Assembly: GCA_021846565.1 (NCBI GenBank)
Contig: JAJZWS010000023.1
Coordinates: forward strand, 1-45,595
From: Bacillota bacterium
GTDB taxonomy: Bacteria > Bacillota > Sulfobacillia > Sulfobacillales > JAIMBI01
DNA: 45,595 bases
Reading direction: 5' to 3'
Each line of letters begins with the position of its first letter. Positions within the stretch are counted from its first letter, which is position 1. This document shows positions 16,771 through 25,197 of this stretch, in pieces. The notes beneath the pieces were generated by a model. That model was not told where the DNA came from and did no database searches. It worked only from the letters and a program-made list of their open reading frames with translations. Position numbers and translations under genes: made by a program.

Positions 16771-17622
16771 TCAGTATGTTGAAAGGCTCCGACGCCAGGC
16801 TTGGTACAGCGCGTCGGGGCGCATGTGGTAGATCGCCCGCATGGTGGCGGCAAACGACGCGACTCCCGCGAGCGCGTGCACGAATTGGCGAAACCGCGGC
16901 GGTCCGCCGTACCGAGGACTCACGAGGTATTGCACCAGCTTCAGGCCCTCGCGGTACGCGAGCGACTGGTGCGGGAGGGTGTAAAAGTTCTCGTTGAGGG
17001 CTCTCCACGAGTAGAGCCCCCCGCCATGGCCCATCTGATTGCTGGCGGTGAGCCACTGGTAGCCGGTCGCACGGTAGTCCTCCCACTGGGCCACTCCCTC
17101 ATTGAACCACGCGGGGTAGTTTTCATGGCCGACGCGGTCCAGCAGCGCGTGGCCCAGCTCATGGGCCACCGGCCCCTCGGCCTGAAACGTGGGCCGCCAG
17201 GACCCGTGCGGAATCCAGGCGCGCGGCAGGTCGATGCGGATCGTGCCCGCATCGTACAGCCCGATGTTGTTGGCGGCCGCGGGAAGCCCGGCGCTGGTGT
17301 TGAGCGACGCCCGGGTAGGGTAGATCACCACCAGCAGGGGAGTGGACAGCGTGGCGCCGAGACTCGCCCGCTCTACCGGATAGTCTCGCTGGAGGTCCTG
17401 CAGGACCAGCACCGCGGTCGCCCCGTGCCCGGGTGGGTAAACCACGTGAAAGGGCCCCGCCGTGACCTCCGGGTCGGTGAGGACGGTGAGCCGGAGCGCC
17501 GCGGCTTCCACCGGCCACCGCCAGCCGTACGCGGGCGGCACCGAAGCCACCCCGAGGGCGCCTACCACCACGACGGCGGCGACCCACGTCCACCGTCGCG
17601 TCATCCGCCGCCCGCTCGGCAC
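16771..17622 (-). CDS. Membrane-anchored or secreted HExxH metallopeptidase (peptidase MA-like)
   Basis: A 283-aa protein. A basic start and one hydrophobic segment (about residues 12-30) form a signal peptide or anchor, so the rest lies outside the cytoplasm. The zinc site is HELGH (154-158) with the third ligand probably the glutamate of WFNEGVAQWEDY (Glu 175), the gluzincin arrangement of the peptidase MA-like family. The GTG start at 17622 has GGGAAGG 9 bases upstream; an ATG six codons later (17604) is possible but lacks a good binding site. It follows the YIEGIA gene by 15 bases and should share its transcript, which suggests a role in sporulation. The substrate is unknown. Confidence 0.8.
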   Translation of the reverse strand: MPSGRRMTRRWTWVAAVVVVGALGVASVPPAYGWRWPVEAAALRLTVLTDPEVTAGPFHVVYPPGHGATAVLVLQDLQRDYPVERASLGATLSTPLLVVIYPTRASLNTSAGLPAAANNIGLYDAGTIRIDLPRAWIPHGSWRPTFQAEGPVAHELGHALLDRVGHENYPAWFNEGVAQWEDYRATGYQWLTASNQMGHGGGLYSWRALNENFYTLPHQSLAYREGLKLVQYLVSPRYGGPPRFRQFVHALAGVASFAATMRAIYHMRPDALYQAWRRSLSTY

Positions 17623-17637
17623 GCGCCGGGGCCTTCC

Positions 17638-18567
17638 CTACGAACCGGCGCCGCCCATCGGTCCCTGCACCAGCACGGGGCTCGAGATGCGGTTCCACTT
17701 GCCGCTCTCCAAGAGCGGGGTTTGGCGGATGGCTGTCACCAGCTTCGCCATGTCCCGGTCGACGGGGATGACGCCTAGGGCGGCGCGGCCGGTCGCGTTG
17801 GGCAGTTCCATGCGCGTGAGCGCCCCCTGCTCCGGGTAGCCCACGTCCTTCTGCACGCCGACAGCGGTGACGGCCTCATGGGTGATGGCCTGGCGCTGGG
17901 CCAGGTTCCACAGCACGGCCTGGCCGCGTGGCCCCTTGGGGCTCAGAATGACGCCGTATCCTTCCGCAATCCAGCGCTGCCGCGAGTGGGGCAGACCAAT
18001 TTCCATCAGCATGACGTCGTCGACGTACAACAGCGACTCCTTGGTGAAGTGAACGGTGCCCGGGGTCACGTCGATGACGTCGCCTACCACGGCGCCCGCC
18101 ATGAGCTGCTGGGACAGCACCAGCACTCCCAGTCCGCCAAGTACGCCGGGCACCAGGCCGGCCCAGGCGGTGAGACCCGAGACGCCGAGCGCCACCAGCA
18201 TCGCCAGGAAGGCCCGCGCCTCGTAGGTGCGGGCAATGCCTTCGATGTAAGACGGCCCACGCGGCACCAGGATGAGCTGCTCTTCTTTTTCCAGGGTGTT
18301 CCGCTCCGACTGCCGCGTGTTGTAGAACTGCGTCGCAGCCAGCGTCAGAAACGTGGCCGCCGTGAGCTGCTTGGCGATGAGCGACGTCACGATGGCGGAA
18401 CCTATCAAGGCGGCGATGAGCGCCATGGCCACCTGAATCACGTAGCCGCTGGGATAGCCGGGATAGTCCCGCCGCCCGGACTTGAGAGACAGCATGCGGG
18501 TTAAGACCCCGGCTGCGAGCCCAATAATCATGGGGGTCCAATCGATCGGTGCCGAACTGGAACTCAT
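17638..18567 (-). CDS. YIEGIA-family membrane protein of spore-formers
   Basis: A 309-aa protein with hydrophobic segments near residues 12-25, 43-65, 68-82 and 118-150. The signature YIEGIARTYEARA (107-119) gives the family its name. After the membrane part comes a soluble domain of about 150 residues. The family is known from endospore-forming Bacillota; its function is not established as far as I know. The ATG at 18567 has GGAGGTGG upstream. A forespore-type promoter lies directly ahead, and the metallopeptidase gene follows 15 bases downstream, so the pair probably forms a small sporulation operon. In other spore-formers a small 'capping' partner is annotated for this family; none is recognisable next to it here. 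Confidence 0.8.
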   Translation of the reverse strand: MSSSSAPIDWTPMIIGLAAGVLTRMLSLKSGRRDYPGYPSGYVIQVAMALIAALIGSAIVTSLIAKQLTAATFLTLAATQFYNTRQSERNTLEKEEQLILVPRGPSYIEGIARTYEARAFLAMLVALGVSGLTAWAGLVPGVLGGLGVLVLSQQLMAGAVVGDVIDVTPGTVHFTKESLLYVDDVMLMEIGLPHSRQRWIAEGYGVILSPKGPRGQAVLWNLAQRQAITHEAVTAVGVQKDVGYPEQGALTRMELPNATGRAALGVIPVDRDMAKLVTAIRQTPLLESGKWNRISSPVLVQGPMGGAGS

Positions 18568-18585
18568 GCCCCACCTCCGCCCGGC

Positions 18586-18615
18586 TAGTATGAGCGGCGC
18601 AGGCCGGGCGTACGC
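18586..18615 (-). promoter_or_regulatory. Forespore-type (sigma-G-like) promoter of the YIEGIA-peptidase pair
   Basis: Read on the minus strand, GCGTA (18615-18611) is separated by 18 bases from CATACTA (18592-18586). The -10 matches the sigma-G/sigma-F type CATnnTA exactly and the -35 matches GHATR at four of five positions. Transcription would begin near 18579, just before the GGAGG ribosome binding site. Consensus-based inference. Confidence 0.45.
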
Positions 18616-18627
18616 CCTGCGCGCCGT

Positions 18628-19908
18628 TTAGTCCTTGGGGAGCGGTGCGGGGGCATGGACGCCCCAGAAGGCGAGCGACGGGAGGGCCACCAAGACGCCC
18701 GACAGCCACAGCACCCGCGCTATCGGCCACACGGTGGCGGCGAGGCCCGCCAAGACGGCGCCCACGGGCCCGGTGGCGTTGGACAGCGCGCCGATGGCCC
18801 CGACGGAGCGGCCGATGGCCTCTTCGGGCACCATCAACAGGAGCGCCGTGTTGATGCTGGTGCTTTGCACGCCGAGCGCGAATCCCATGGCCAGCATGCA
18901 CAGCAGATCCCAGAGGGCGTTCGGAACCAGTGCCAGCGCGACTACCGCTGCGCCGATGGCCACCATCGCCGCCACGTTCAGCGGTACCACGGCCAAGCGC
19001 TGCACCAGGCGGTTTGAAAGGGCGCTGCCCACGATGCCGCCCACGCCGGCGGCCACCCAGAAGCCCCCATAGACAAGGGGGCCGGCATGCAGCACCTGGC
19101 GCACCCACGCTACATCCAGCACCGAGATGGCCACCGAGAAAAACCCGACCGCCATGGCTATCGGGACCAGGCGCCGAAGAAACGGATCTTGCCAGATGAC
19201 GTGCTGCCCCGCCTTCAGCTCTCGCCAGAGGCTGGCCGCCCCCTGAGCGGGTGGGGTGGGCGGCGGGGCGGCCGGGCGCGGGCGGATGAAGGCCAGCGAA
19301 ACGCTGGACGCCGTGAACGACGCCCCATTGAAAAGAAAAAGCGCGGCGGGCCCGAAGAGGCCCAACAGCACACCGCCGGCCATCTGGCCCACGAGACCGG
19401 CGGACGTGCGGGCAGTGGCCAGGATCCCGTTGGCGCCTCCCAGCTCCTCGCGCTCGACCAGCTCCGGCAGCAGCGCAAAGGACGCGGGCGCAAAGAACGT
19501 GCCCGCCAGGCGGGCCAGTATGACCAGCGCCACAATCCCAGTCAGACTGGCCCGGGCGGTCAGCGCCAGCCCGCCCAGCGCAAAGGCGGCGGCGGCGCGG
19601 ATCAGGTCTGCACCCAGCATGGTGCGCCGCCGGTTCCAGCGGTCCGCCCACACCCCGGACACCATCATGAAGAGACCCACCGCGTCGCCGACGCCGCTGA
19701 CCATGCCCAGCGCGGCGCGGCTTTCGGTCACGCTCAGCACCAGCCACCCCAGCGCCAGGCCGTTGAACGCATTGCCCACGGTCGACACCCACTGTCCCGC
19801 GGTCAAGAGACCGAGACTGGGACGGCGGACGGGCAGCCAGTCCGCCAGCGGGTGCGAGGCACGGTAGGTTTTCGGGTTCGCTTCCCGGTTGCTATTCGTC
19901 GCAGCCAC
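18628..19908 (-). CDS. MFS transporter (12-helix exporter type)
   Basis: A 426-aa protein with twelve hydrophobic segments and the loop motif GVWADRWNRRRTML near residues 84-97, typical of the MFS branch that includes enterobactin- and macrolide-exporter-like proteins. Segments such as GQWVSTVGNAFNGLALGWL (first helix) and LARLAGTFFAPASFALLPELV fit that group. The substrate is unknown. The only reasonable start is GTG at 19908, but GGGAGGG lies just 1-2 bases upstream, an unusually short gap, so the start is uncertain. The gene follows the ECF sigma factor by 73 bases on the same strand and may be co-transcribed with it. Confidence 0.88.
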   Translation of the reverse strand: MAATNSNREANPKTYRASHPLADWLPVRRPSLGLLTAGQWVSTVGNAFNGLALGWLVLSVTESRAALGMVSGVGDAVGLFMMVSGVWADRWNRRRTMLGADLIRAAAAFALGGLALTARASLTGIVALVILARLAGTFFAPASFALLPELVEREELGGANGILATARTSAGLVGQMAGGVLLGLFGPAALFLFNGASFTASSVSLAFIRPRPAAPPPTPPAQGAASLWRELKAGQHVIWQDPFLRRLVPIAMAVGFFSVAISVLDVAWVRQVLHAGPLVYGGFWVAAGVGGIVGSALSNRLVQRLAVVPLNVAAMVAIGAAVVALALVPNALWDLLCMLAMGFALGVQSTSINTALLLMVPEEAIGRSVGAIGALSNATGPVGAVLAGLAATVWPIARVLWLSGVLVALPSLAFWGVHAPAPLPKD

Positions 19909-19981
19909 ACCCTCCCGTTCGGCGTTGCGCCTCGGTGGTGTGGTCGGTGGCGGAAGCCAAAAGGTTCTCGGGCCGCTTCGA

Positions 19982-21061
19982 CTAGGCTCGGTCCCAACGA
20001 GCGAGGACGGTCAGGGGCGTAGGCCACTGGCTGGTGTGACGCCACAGGATGGCGACCGCTCCGTGCACGGTGCCGACCCAGCTGGGGGTGGGACGCGCCG
20101 CCTCGAGGCGCGCGTTGGCCGGCAGCTGGACCAGCAGCACATCGTCCAAGTCCGGGGAGACGGTCACGGGCACCTGCAGGGTGAAACGGTCCCGCCGTGC
20201 GCGCACCAGGCCCAGACGCTCGGTGTGCGCGGCGGACAGGTGCGTCTGCACCACGATGGCCGGGTCGTCCGCCGGCTGAAGCGTGAAGCCCATCTGGGGC
20301 CGCCCATCCGGTGTCGGAACCGACAGTCCCCATCGGCCCATGAGGCTTCTCCCGCTAACCGTCTGGAGTCGTGCGGGCTTGGGCCAATCCCCAGCTTGTG
20401 ACACCACGTGCTGGGGCTCCCGGAGCGGGCCGAAACGTCGCAGCGTGCCCTCCATGCGCCAGGCGAGCGTGCTGCCCACGGTGACCACCAGCGCCTGGTG
20501 CCAATCCATCGGCGCCGTGGCCGACATCACCGCCCGGTACGTGCGGCGGCACGCCGCGCAGGGACACACGGCGAGCGGACGGCTGCCCGCCTCAGGATGG
20601 CGCCAGTCATGCAGGCGGGGCGCGAGGCTTTGCCGCTCGCGGTGGAGGCGCGACTTCACGGTGCCCAGCGGCAGGGCAAATTCTTGCGCTAGCTCGGCTA
20701 GGGTGCATCCATCCACGATTCGTCGCCAGAGCATAGAGCCTGGTGGGACATTCACCTGGCGGAGAAGGCTGTCAAGGGTGTCGTTGTCGGCGCGGGCCGG
20801 AACAGCATCTTCGGGGCCCGCCCCGGCACTCCGCTCGCCAGCTCGATAAAAGTTGGCGATGTGGCGGATGGCCAGCGTGTGCAAGAAAGCAGCCGGGTCC
20901 CGAATGGGCTGCTTGCGAGACGCGGCCTGCCACCACGCCAGCCAGATGTCCTGGCACACGTCGTCGACGGCGCTCGCCGGCACACGACGAGACACCAAGG
21001 CCCTTAGCCGGGGGGCATGGGCGGTGACAAAGCGGTTGTCTGCGGGAATGGTCTCATCCAT
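19982..21061 (-). CDS. ECF-type sigma factor with a long C-terminal extension
   Basis: A 359-aa protein; usual ECF sigma factors have about 180-200. Sigma region 2 is seen in DDVCQDIWLAWWQ (residues 33-45) and AIRHIANFYR; sigma region 4 in TLAELAQEFALPLGTVKSRL (120-139). After residue 160 comes a new part: a cysteine cluster CPCAAC (166-171) followed by about 185 residues rich in predicted beta strands, matching no family I recognise. ECF groups with C-terminal regulatory domains exist (for example the cysteine-rich ECF44 type), so this may be a self-contained sensor. The ATG at 21061 has AGGAG 8 bases upstream; the frame extends 16 codons further but without support. No anti-sigma gene is adjacent. 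Confidence 0.82.
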   Translation of the reverse strand: MDETIPADNRFVTAHAPRLRALVSRRVPASAVDDVCQDIWLAWWQAASRKQPIRDPAAFLHTLAIRHIANFYRAGERSAGAGPEDAVPARADNDTLDSLLRQVNVPPGSMLWRRIVDGCTLAELAQEFALPLGTVKSRLHRERQSLAPRLHDWRHPEAGSRPLAVCPCAACRRTYRAVMSATAPMDWHQALVVTVGSTLAWRMEGTLRRFGPLREPQHVVSQAGDWPKPARLQTVSGRSLMGRWGLSVPTPDGRPQMGFTLQPADDPAIVVQTHLSAAHTERLGLVRARRDRFTLQVPVTVSPDLDDVLLVQLPANARLEAARPTPSWVGTVHGAVAILWRHTSQWPTPLTVLARWDRA

Positions 21062-21185
21062 GCGGTGCGCTCCTTTCCGGCACGAAGCGGCCCAGGGTAT
21101 ACGATACACGGGTGTGCCACTGGTATGGGTGGCCGAGACCCGGTAGAGTGGACGCTAAGAGGCGCCGAACCGGCAGGAGGGGACG

Positions 21186-22349
21186 ATGGACGTGGGCGAA
21201 TGGCGATGGGTGTCGGCGGGGGAATCCCATGGCCCGGCGCTGGTGGGCGTGGTGGAAGGGGTCCCGGCGGGCGTCCCGCTGACGCGGGCGCATGTGGACC
21301 GGGATTTGGGCCGGCGTCAGCAGGGCTACGGACGCGGCGACCGCCAAAAGATTGAGCAGGATCGGGTGGAAATCCTGGGAGGTGTCCGCCATGGGCGCAC
21401 GCTCGGAAGCCCCGTGGCGCTTCTGGTGCGCAATCGGGACTACGAAAATTGGCGCGAAAGCATGTCCCCGGACCCGGGCGATCCCGACCGGGTGGTGACG
21501 CGGCCGCGCCCCGGACACGCCGACCTGGTCGGCGGGCTGAAGTATGGCCACCGGGATCTGCGCAATGTGCTGGAACGGGCCAGCGCCCGCGAAACGACCA
21601 TGCGCGTGGCGACCGCCGCCGTCGCGCGGGCGTTTTTGTCGGAACTGGGGGTGCAGGTGGCCGGGCACGTCGTGCGCATTGGCCCGCATACGGTCGCCGA
21701 TCGCGAGTACACGCTGGCCGACTTTGACCGCGTGGACGAGTCCCCAGTGCGCGTGATTGACCGCCAAGCGGAGGCATCGATGGCCGGGGCGATCGACGCG
21801 GCCAAGGCGGCGGGCGATACCCTGGGCGGCCAGTTCGAGGTGCGCGTGTTTGGGCTGCCCGTGGGCTTGGGCAGCTACGTCCAGTGGCACCGGCGGCTGG
21901 AATCCCAGCTGGCGGGCGCCATGCTGTCCATTCCTGCCATGAAGGCGGTGGAAGTGGGCACGGGATTCCGTCAGACGGAGGCGTCTGGCTCGCAGGTGCA
22001 CGACCCGATTCGCTGGTCGGCCGAAAAGGGCTTCTACCGGGACAGCAACCGGGCCGGCGGCATTGAAGGGGGTATCACTACGGGAGCGCCGCTGGTCATT
22101 CGCGTGGGCATGAAGCCGCTGTCGACCCTCTTAAAGCCGCTCGACAGCGTGGACATCGCCACCAAAGAGGCCTACCAGGCGCAGGTGGAGCGTTCGGATG
22201 TCACGGCAGTGCCCTCGGCCGTCGTGGTTGGGGAAGCCATGGCGTTGCATGTGGCCGCGGCAGCCGTGTTGGAGAAGTTTGGCGGCGACTCGCTGGAGGA
22301 GATTCAGGAGCGATGGCAGCATTGGGTCGAAAAGGTCAGAAACTTTTGA
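21186..22349 (+). CDS. aroC: Chorismate synthase
   Basis: Converts 5-enolpyruvylshikimate 3-phosphate to chorismate with reduced FMN, the last step of the shikimate pathway. The 387-aa protein has the family signatures AGESHGPALVGVVEGVPAG at the N-terminus, RRQQGYGRGDRQ, RPRPGHADLVGGLKYGHRDL with RNVLERASARETT, and GGIEGGITTGAPLVIRV. Length is normal. The ATG at 21186 has AGGAGGGG upstream. It opens the run aroC-aroK-aroB and overlaps aroK by 37 bases. The 125 bases between it and the divergent sigma factor hold no promoter I can call with confidence. Confidence 0.96.
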   Translation: MDVGEWRWVSAGESHGPALVGVVEGVPAGVPLTRAHVDRDLGRRQQGYGRGDRQKIEQDRVEILGGVRHGRTLGSPVALLVRNRDYENWRESMSPDPGDPDRVVTRPRPGHADLVGGLKYGHRDLRNVLERASARETTMRVATAAVARAFLSELGVQVAGHVVRIGPHTVADREYTLADFDRVDESPVRVIDRQAEASMAGAIDAAKAAGDTLGGQFEVRVFGLPVGLGSYVQWHRRLESQLAGAMLSIPAMKAVEVGTGFRQTEASGSQVHDPIRWSAEKGFYRDSNRAGGIEGGITTGAPLVIRVGMKPLSTLLKPLDSVDIATKEAYQAQVERSDVTAVPSAVVVGEAMALHVAAAAVLEKFGGDSLEEIQERWQHWVEKVRNF

Positions 22350-22855
22350 GGCCTGTGGCCCTGATTGGGTTCATGGGGGCGGGCAAGTCGTTGGTGGGCC
22401 GGGGGCTGGCGGAAGCGTTGGGCGCGCGGTTTGAAGACCTGGATGACCGGGTGGCGACCGAACAGCAGCAGTCGATCGGAGAACTGTTCGCCGTGGGCGA
22501 GTCGGCATTTCGCGCGGCGGAAATGGCCGCGCTGCGCCGCCTGATGCGAGAACGACCGGGCATCTGGGCGCTGGGGGGCGGAACCCCCTGCACCGCCGAA
22601 GCCCGAACGGTCCTGATCCAGGCGGGGTGTCTCGTGGTGTGGCTCCAGGCCGACTGGCCGGTATTGTTGGAACGAGTCACCGGACACGGGCGTCCGCTCT
22701 GGAGCAACGGCTCGGCCGCGGCGCGGCAGTTGTGGGAGGCTCGCCGGGGCGCGTATGAGGCGGCGGCGCACTGGGTGGTGGATGGCGCCCCTCCTGCCGC
22801 CGTGGTGGCCGCGGGACTGGCGGAGCGGCTTCGGGAGGCAGGCTATGTGGACTGA
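22313..22855 (+). CDS. aroK: Shikimate kinase
   Basis: Phosphorylates shikimate at the 3-hydroxyl with ATP. The 180-aa protein carries the Walker A loop GFMGAGKSLVGRGLAEAL, the substrate-binding DLDD, ESAFRAAE (FRxxE motif) and the ALGGGTP glycine loop, followed by a lid segment with basic residues. The chosen ATG (22313) lies inside the end of aroC; AGGAG is close by, and a GTG at 22357 is an alternative that would still keep the ATP loop. The end overlaps aroB by 11 bases, so aroC, aroK and aroB are tightly coupled. Confidence 0.93.
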   Translation: MAALGRKGQKLLRPVALIGFMGAGKSLVGRGLAEALGARFEDLDDRVATEQQQSIGELFAVGESAFRAAEMAALRRLMRERPGIWALGGGTPCTAEARTVLIQAGCLVVWLQADWPVLLERVTGHGRPLWSNGSAAARQLWEARRGAYEAAAHWVVDGAPPAAVVAAGLAERLREAGYVD

Positions 22856-23924
22856 GCCGCTGGGCCCGGGCGCGGTGGTCGGCGGCAGCGGCGCGCTCGC
22901 GGCGCTGGAGACGCACCTGCCCGACGGCGGGCGGCCGACCCGGGGACTGGTGGTGGTGGATGCCGCGGTGTCCGAGCGCGCTCGATGGGTGGAGGAGCCT
23001 TTGATGCGTGCCGGGGTGGCCGTGGACCGGCTGGTGCTGTCGGGCGGGGAGTCCGTCAAGCGTTGGGACAGCGTCGAACGCATCGTGACCGCAGCGCTGG
23101 CGCACGGCGTGCGGCGCGACGGCTTTCTCGCAGCCGTCGGTGGGGGCGCCGTGACCGACGCAGTGGGGTTTTCCGCCGCCGTTTACCTTCGCGGCGTATC
23201 GTGGCTGGCGGTGCCCACCACGCTGCTGGGGCAGGTGGATGCGGCCGTCGGCGGCAAAACCGCCATCGACCTGCCAGCGGGCAAGAACCTGGTGGGAGCA
23301 TTCCACCCCCCCAACTTGGTCATTGCGGACCCCCGGTGGCTGGATACCCTGCCACCCCGCGAGTGGCGGTCAGGACTGGGCGAGGTGGTGAAGACCGCTC
23401 TCTTGCTAGGGGGTGACGCGTGGCGTCAGGCGGCAGGGCTGGCGGCGCCGCCGGGAGGGCGGTTCCAACTGGCCGACCTAGCGGAGAGGGCTACCCGGTT
23501 CAAGGTGCGGGTGGTGGCCGACGATCCCGAGGAGCGTCGAGCGGACGGGGGCCGGAGCCTACTGAACCTGGGTCACACGCTTGGCCACGCCGTCGAGGCG
23601 GCAGCCGGCATGGGTCCGCTGGCGCACGGCGAGGCAGTGGGTGTGGGACTCGTGGCGGCGTGCTTCCTGTCCGAGCGCATGATGGGGCTGGATCCCGCGG
23701 TCGGTGAGGCGCTCACCGGCGTGCTACGGCGGTGGGACATGCCCACTCGGGCTCCCGGCCTGGATGAGGCGGCTGTGCGGCGGTTTCTGGCCAAAGATAA
23801 GAAGGCCACCAGCCGAGAACTGCCATGGGTGTTGCTGGCGGCCCCAGGGCAAGCGACGCTCTCCCCCGTGCCGGCTGCCCTGCTTGATGAGGTGCTCGCG
23901 CGTGCGCTCACGTCGGGTGGCTAA
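22845..23924 (+). CDS. aroB: 3-Dehydroquinate synthase
   Basis: Makes 3-dehydroquinate from DAHP using NAD+ and a divalent metal, the second shikimate step. The 359-aa protein shows SGGESVKRWDSVE, the NAD-binding AVGGGAVTDAVGF, VPTTLLGQVDAAVGGKTAID, GKNLVGAFHPP, the metal ligands in SGLGEVVKTALL and NLGHTLGHAVE, and AHGEAVGVGL. The ATG at 22845 has GGGAGG about 7 bases upstream; the frame extends further into aroK but this is a shadow. Last gene of the first aro block; about 100 bases separate it from gcvT. Confidence 0.95.
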   Translation: MWTEPLGPGAVVGGSGALAALETHLPDGGRPTRGLVVVDAAVSERARWVEEPLMRAGVAVDRLVLSGGESVKRWDSVERIVTAALAHGVRRDGFLAAVGGGAVTDAVGFSAAVYLRGVSWLAVPTTLLGQVDAAVGGKTAIDLPAGKNLVGAFHPPNLVIADPRWLDTLPPREWRSGLGEVVKTALLLGGDAWRQAAGLAAPPGGRFQLADLAERATRFKVRVVADDPEERRADGGRSLLNLGHTLGHAVEAAAGMGPLAHGEAVGVGLVAACFLSERMMGLDPAVGEALTGVLRRWDMPTRAPGLDEAAVRRFLAKDKKATSRELPWVLLAAPGQATLSPVPAALLDEVLARALTSGG

Positions 23925-24025
23925 TGTCTGCGACTTCAGCGGCCGCATCGGGTGGTAAGTTCGGTACACTAGCGGGGAGAAGCGTGGTGCTGCGAGAGGT
24001 TTTGGGAAACAGAGGAGGCGGCCGC

Positions 24026-25144
24026 ATGCCAGAGGAGTCCACCGCGAGCCGGTGGCGCACGACCCCCTTGACCGCCTGGCATGAGGCGGCAGGCGCCCGC
24101 ATGGGCGAATTTGGCGGATTTTGGATGCCCATCCTGTATGAAGGGATTTTGGAGGAGCACCGCCGGGTGCGCACGGACGTCGGCATGTTCGACGTGTCGC
24201 ACATGGCGGAATTTCTGGTGGAAGGGGACGGGGCGGACGCGCTGGTGGACCGGCTGGTGACCAACTGGGTGAGCCGCCTCGAGAACGGCCAGGCCCTGTA
24301 CACACCCATGTGTCGGGAGGATGGGGGCACCCAGGACGATTTGTTGGTGTACCGGCGTGGGGCGAACCGCTACCTCCTGGTCACCAACGCGGGCAATCGT
24401 GACGACGACCGTGGTTGGATCGAGTCGGTGGCCCTGAACATGCCCGACCTGATCCCGGTGCGGGATGTATCGGATGAGGTGGCACTCATCGCGATCCAGG
24501 GACCCGGCGCGGTCGCCGCCGTCGGCAGCCTGACCAACGAGGCCGTCGCCAATATCGGCTACTATCACTTCCGGGAGGGCGTCTCGGTTGCAGGGGTTCC
24601 CGCGCTGGTGTCCCGCACGGGATACACCGGCGAGGACGGCTTTGAGTTGTACGTAGCCGCTGCCGACGCGCCCGCGCTGTGGGCGGCGCTGGCCCAGCAC
24701 GGCGTGAAACCCGTGGGGCTGGGTGCCCGGGATACGCTGCGCCTGGAGGCGCGGCTCCCCTTGTACGGACACGAGCTCAACCGGGACATCAGCCCGCTGG
24801 AGGCGGCGTTGGGCAGCTTCGTGAAGTGGGAGAAGCCCGGCGGGTTCATCGGCCGAGAGGCGCTGGCGGCTCAGAAAGACGTCGGGACGCCCCGCCGTCT
24901 GGTGGGGCTCGAGGCTATGGGCGGCATCCCTCGGGCCGGCTGTGCCGTCACGCGGGCCGGTGCGGCCGGGGAGGGCGTGGTGACGTCGGGCACGCACTCG
25001 CCCACGTTGGGGGTGCCCATTGCGATGGCCTTGGTGCCGCGGGCGTGGGGCATCAAGGTGGGGGAGTCCGTGGCCGTGGAGGTTCGCGGCCGCGCGGTGC
25101 CAGCCAAGGTGGTCAAGCTGCCGTTTTACCGCCGAGCGTCCTGA
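24026..25144 (+). CDS. gcvT: Glycine cleavage system T protein (aminomethyltransferase)
   Basis: Takes the aminomethyl group from lipoyl-GcvH and releases ammonia and 5,10-methylene-tetrahydrofolate. The 372-aa protein has the folate-binding GcvT fold: TPLTAWHEAAGARMGEFGG at the N-terminus, DVGMFDVSHMAEF, QDDLLVYRR, the SRTGYTGEDGFELYV segment and GLGARDTLRLEARLPLYGHEL, and it ends with the beta-barrel C-terminal domain. The ATG at 24026 has AGAGGAGG 7 bases upstream. I looked for a glycine riboswitch in the roughly 100 bases ahead of it and did not find one. First gene of the gcvT-H-PA-PB-glyA set. Confidence 0.95.
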   Translation: MPEESTASRWRTTPLTAWHEAAGARMGEFGGFWMPILYEGILEEHRRVRTDVGMFDVSHMAEFLVEGDGADALVDRLVTNWVSRLENGQALYTPMCREDGGTQDDLLVYRRGANRYLLVTNAGNRDDDRGWIESVALNMPDLIPVRDVSDEVALIAIQGPGAVAAVGSLTNEAVANIGYYHFREGVSVAGVPALVSRTGYTGEDGFELYVAAADAPALWAALAQHGVKPVGLGARDTLRLEARLPLYGHELNRDISPLEAALGSFVKWEKPGGFIGREALAAQKDVGTPRRLVGLEAMGGIPRAGCAVTRAGAAGEGVVTSGTHSPTLGVPIAMALVPRAWGIKVGESVAVEVRGRAVPAKVVKLPFYRRAS

Positions 25145-25197
25145 CGCGGCGGTCGGCGGGTCAGCGGTGGCGTGGAGATGAGAAGGGAGGCCCGGAA

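Noticed and set aside
17876-19792. 638-residue minus-strand open frame spanning two genes
   Set aside because: It runs through both the MFS and YIEGIA genes out of frame; composition is Gly/Arg-rich and no motif is seen.
23925-24025. Glycine riboswitch before gcvT
   Set aside because: The gap is only about 100 bases and the conserved aptamer core pieces are not visible.
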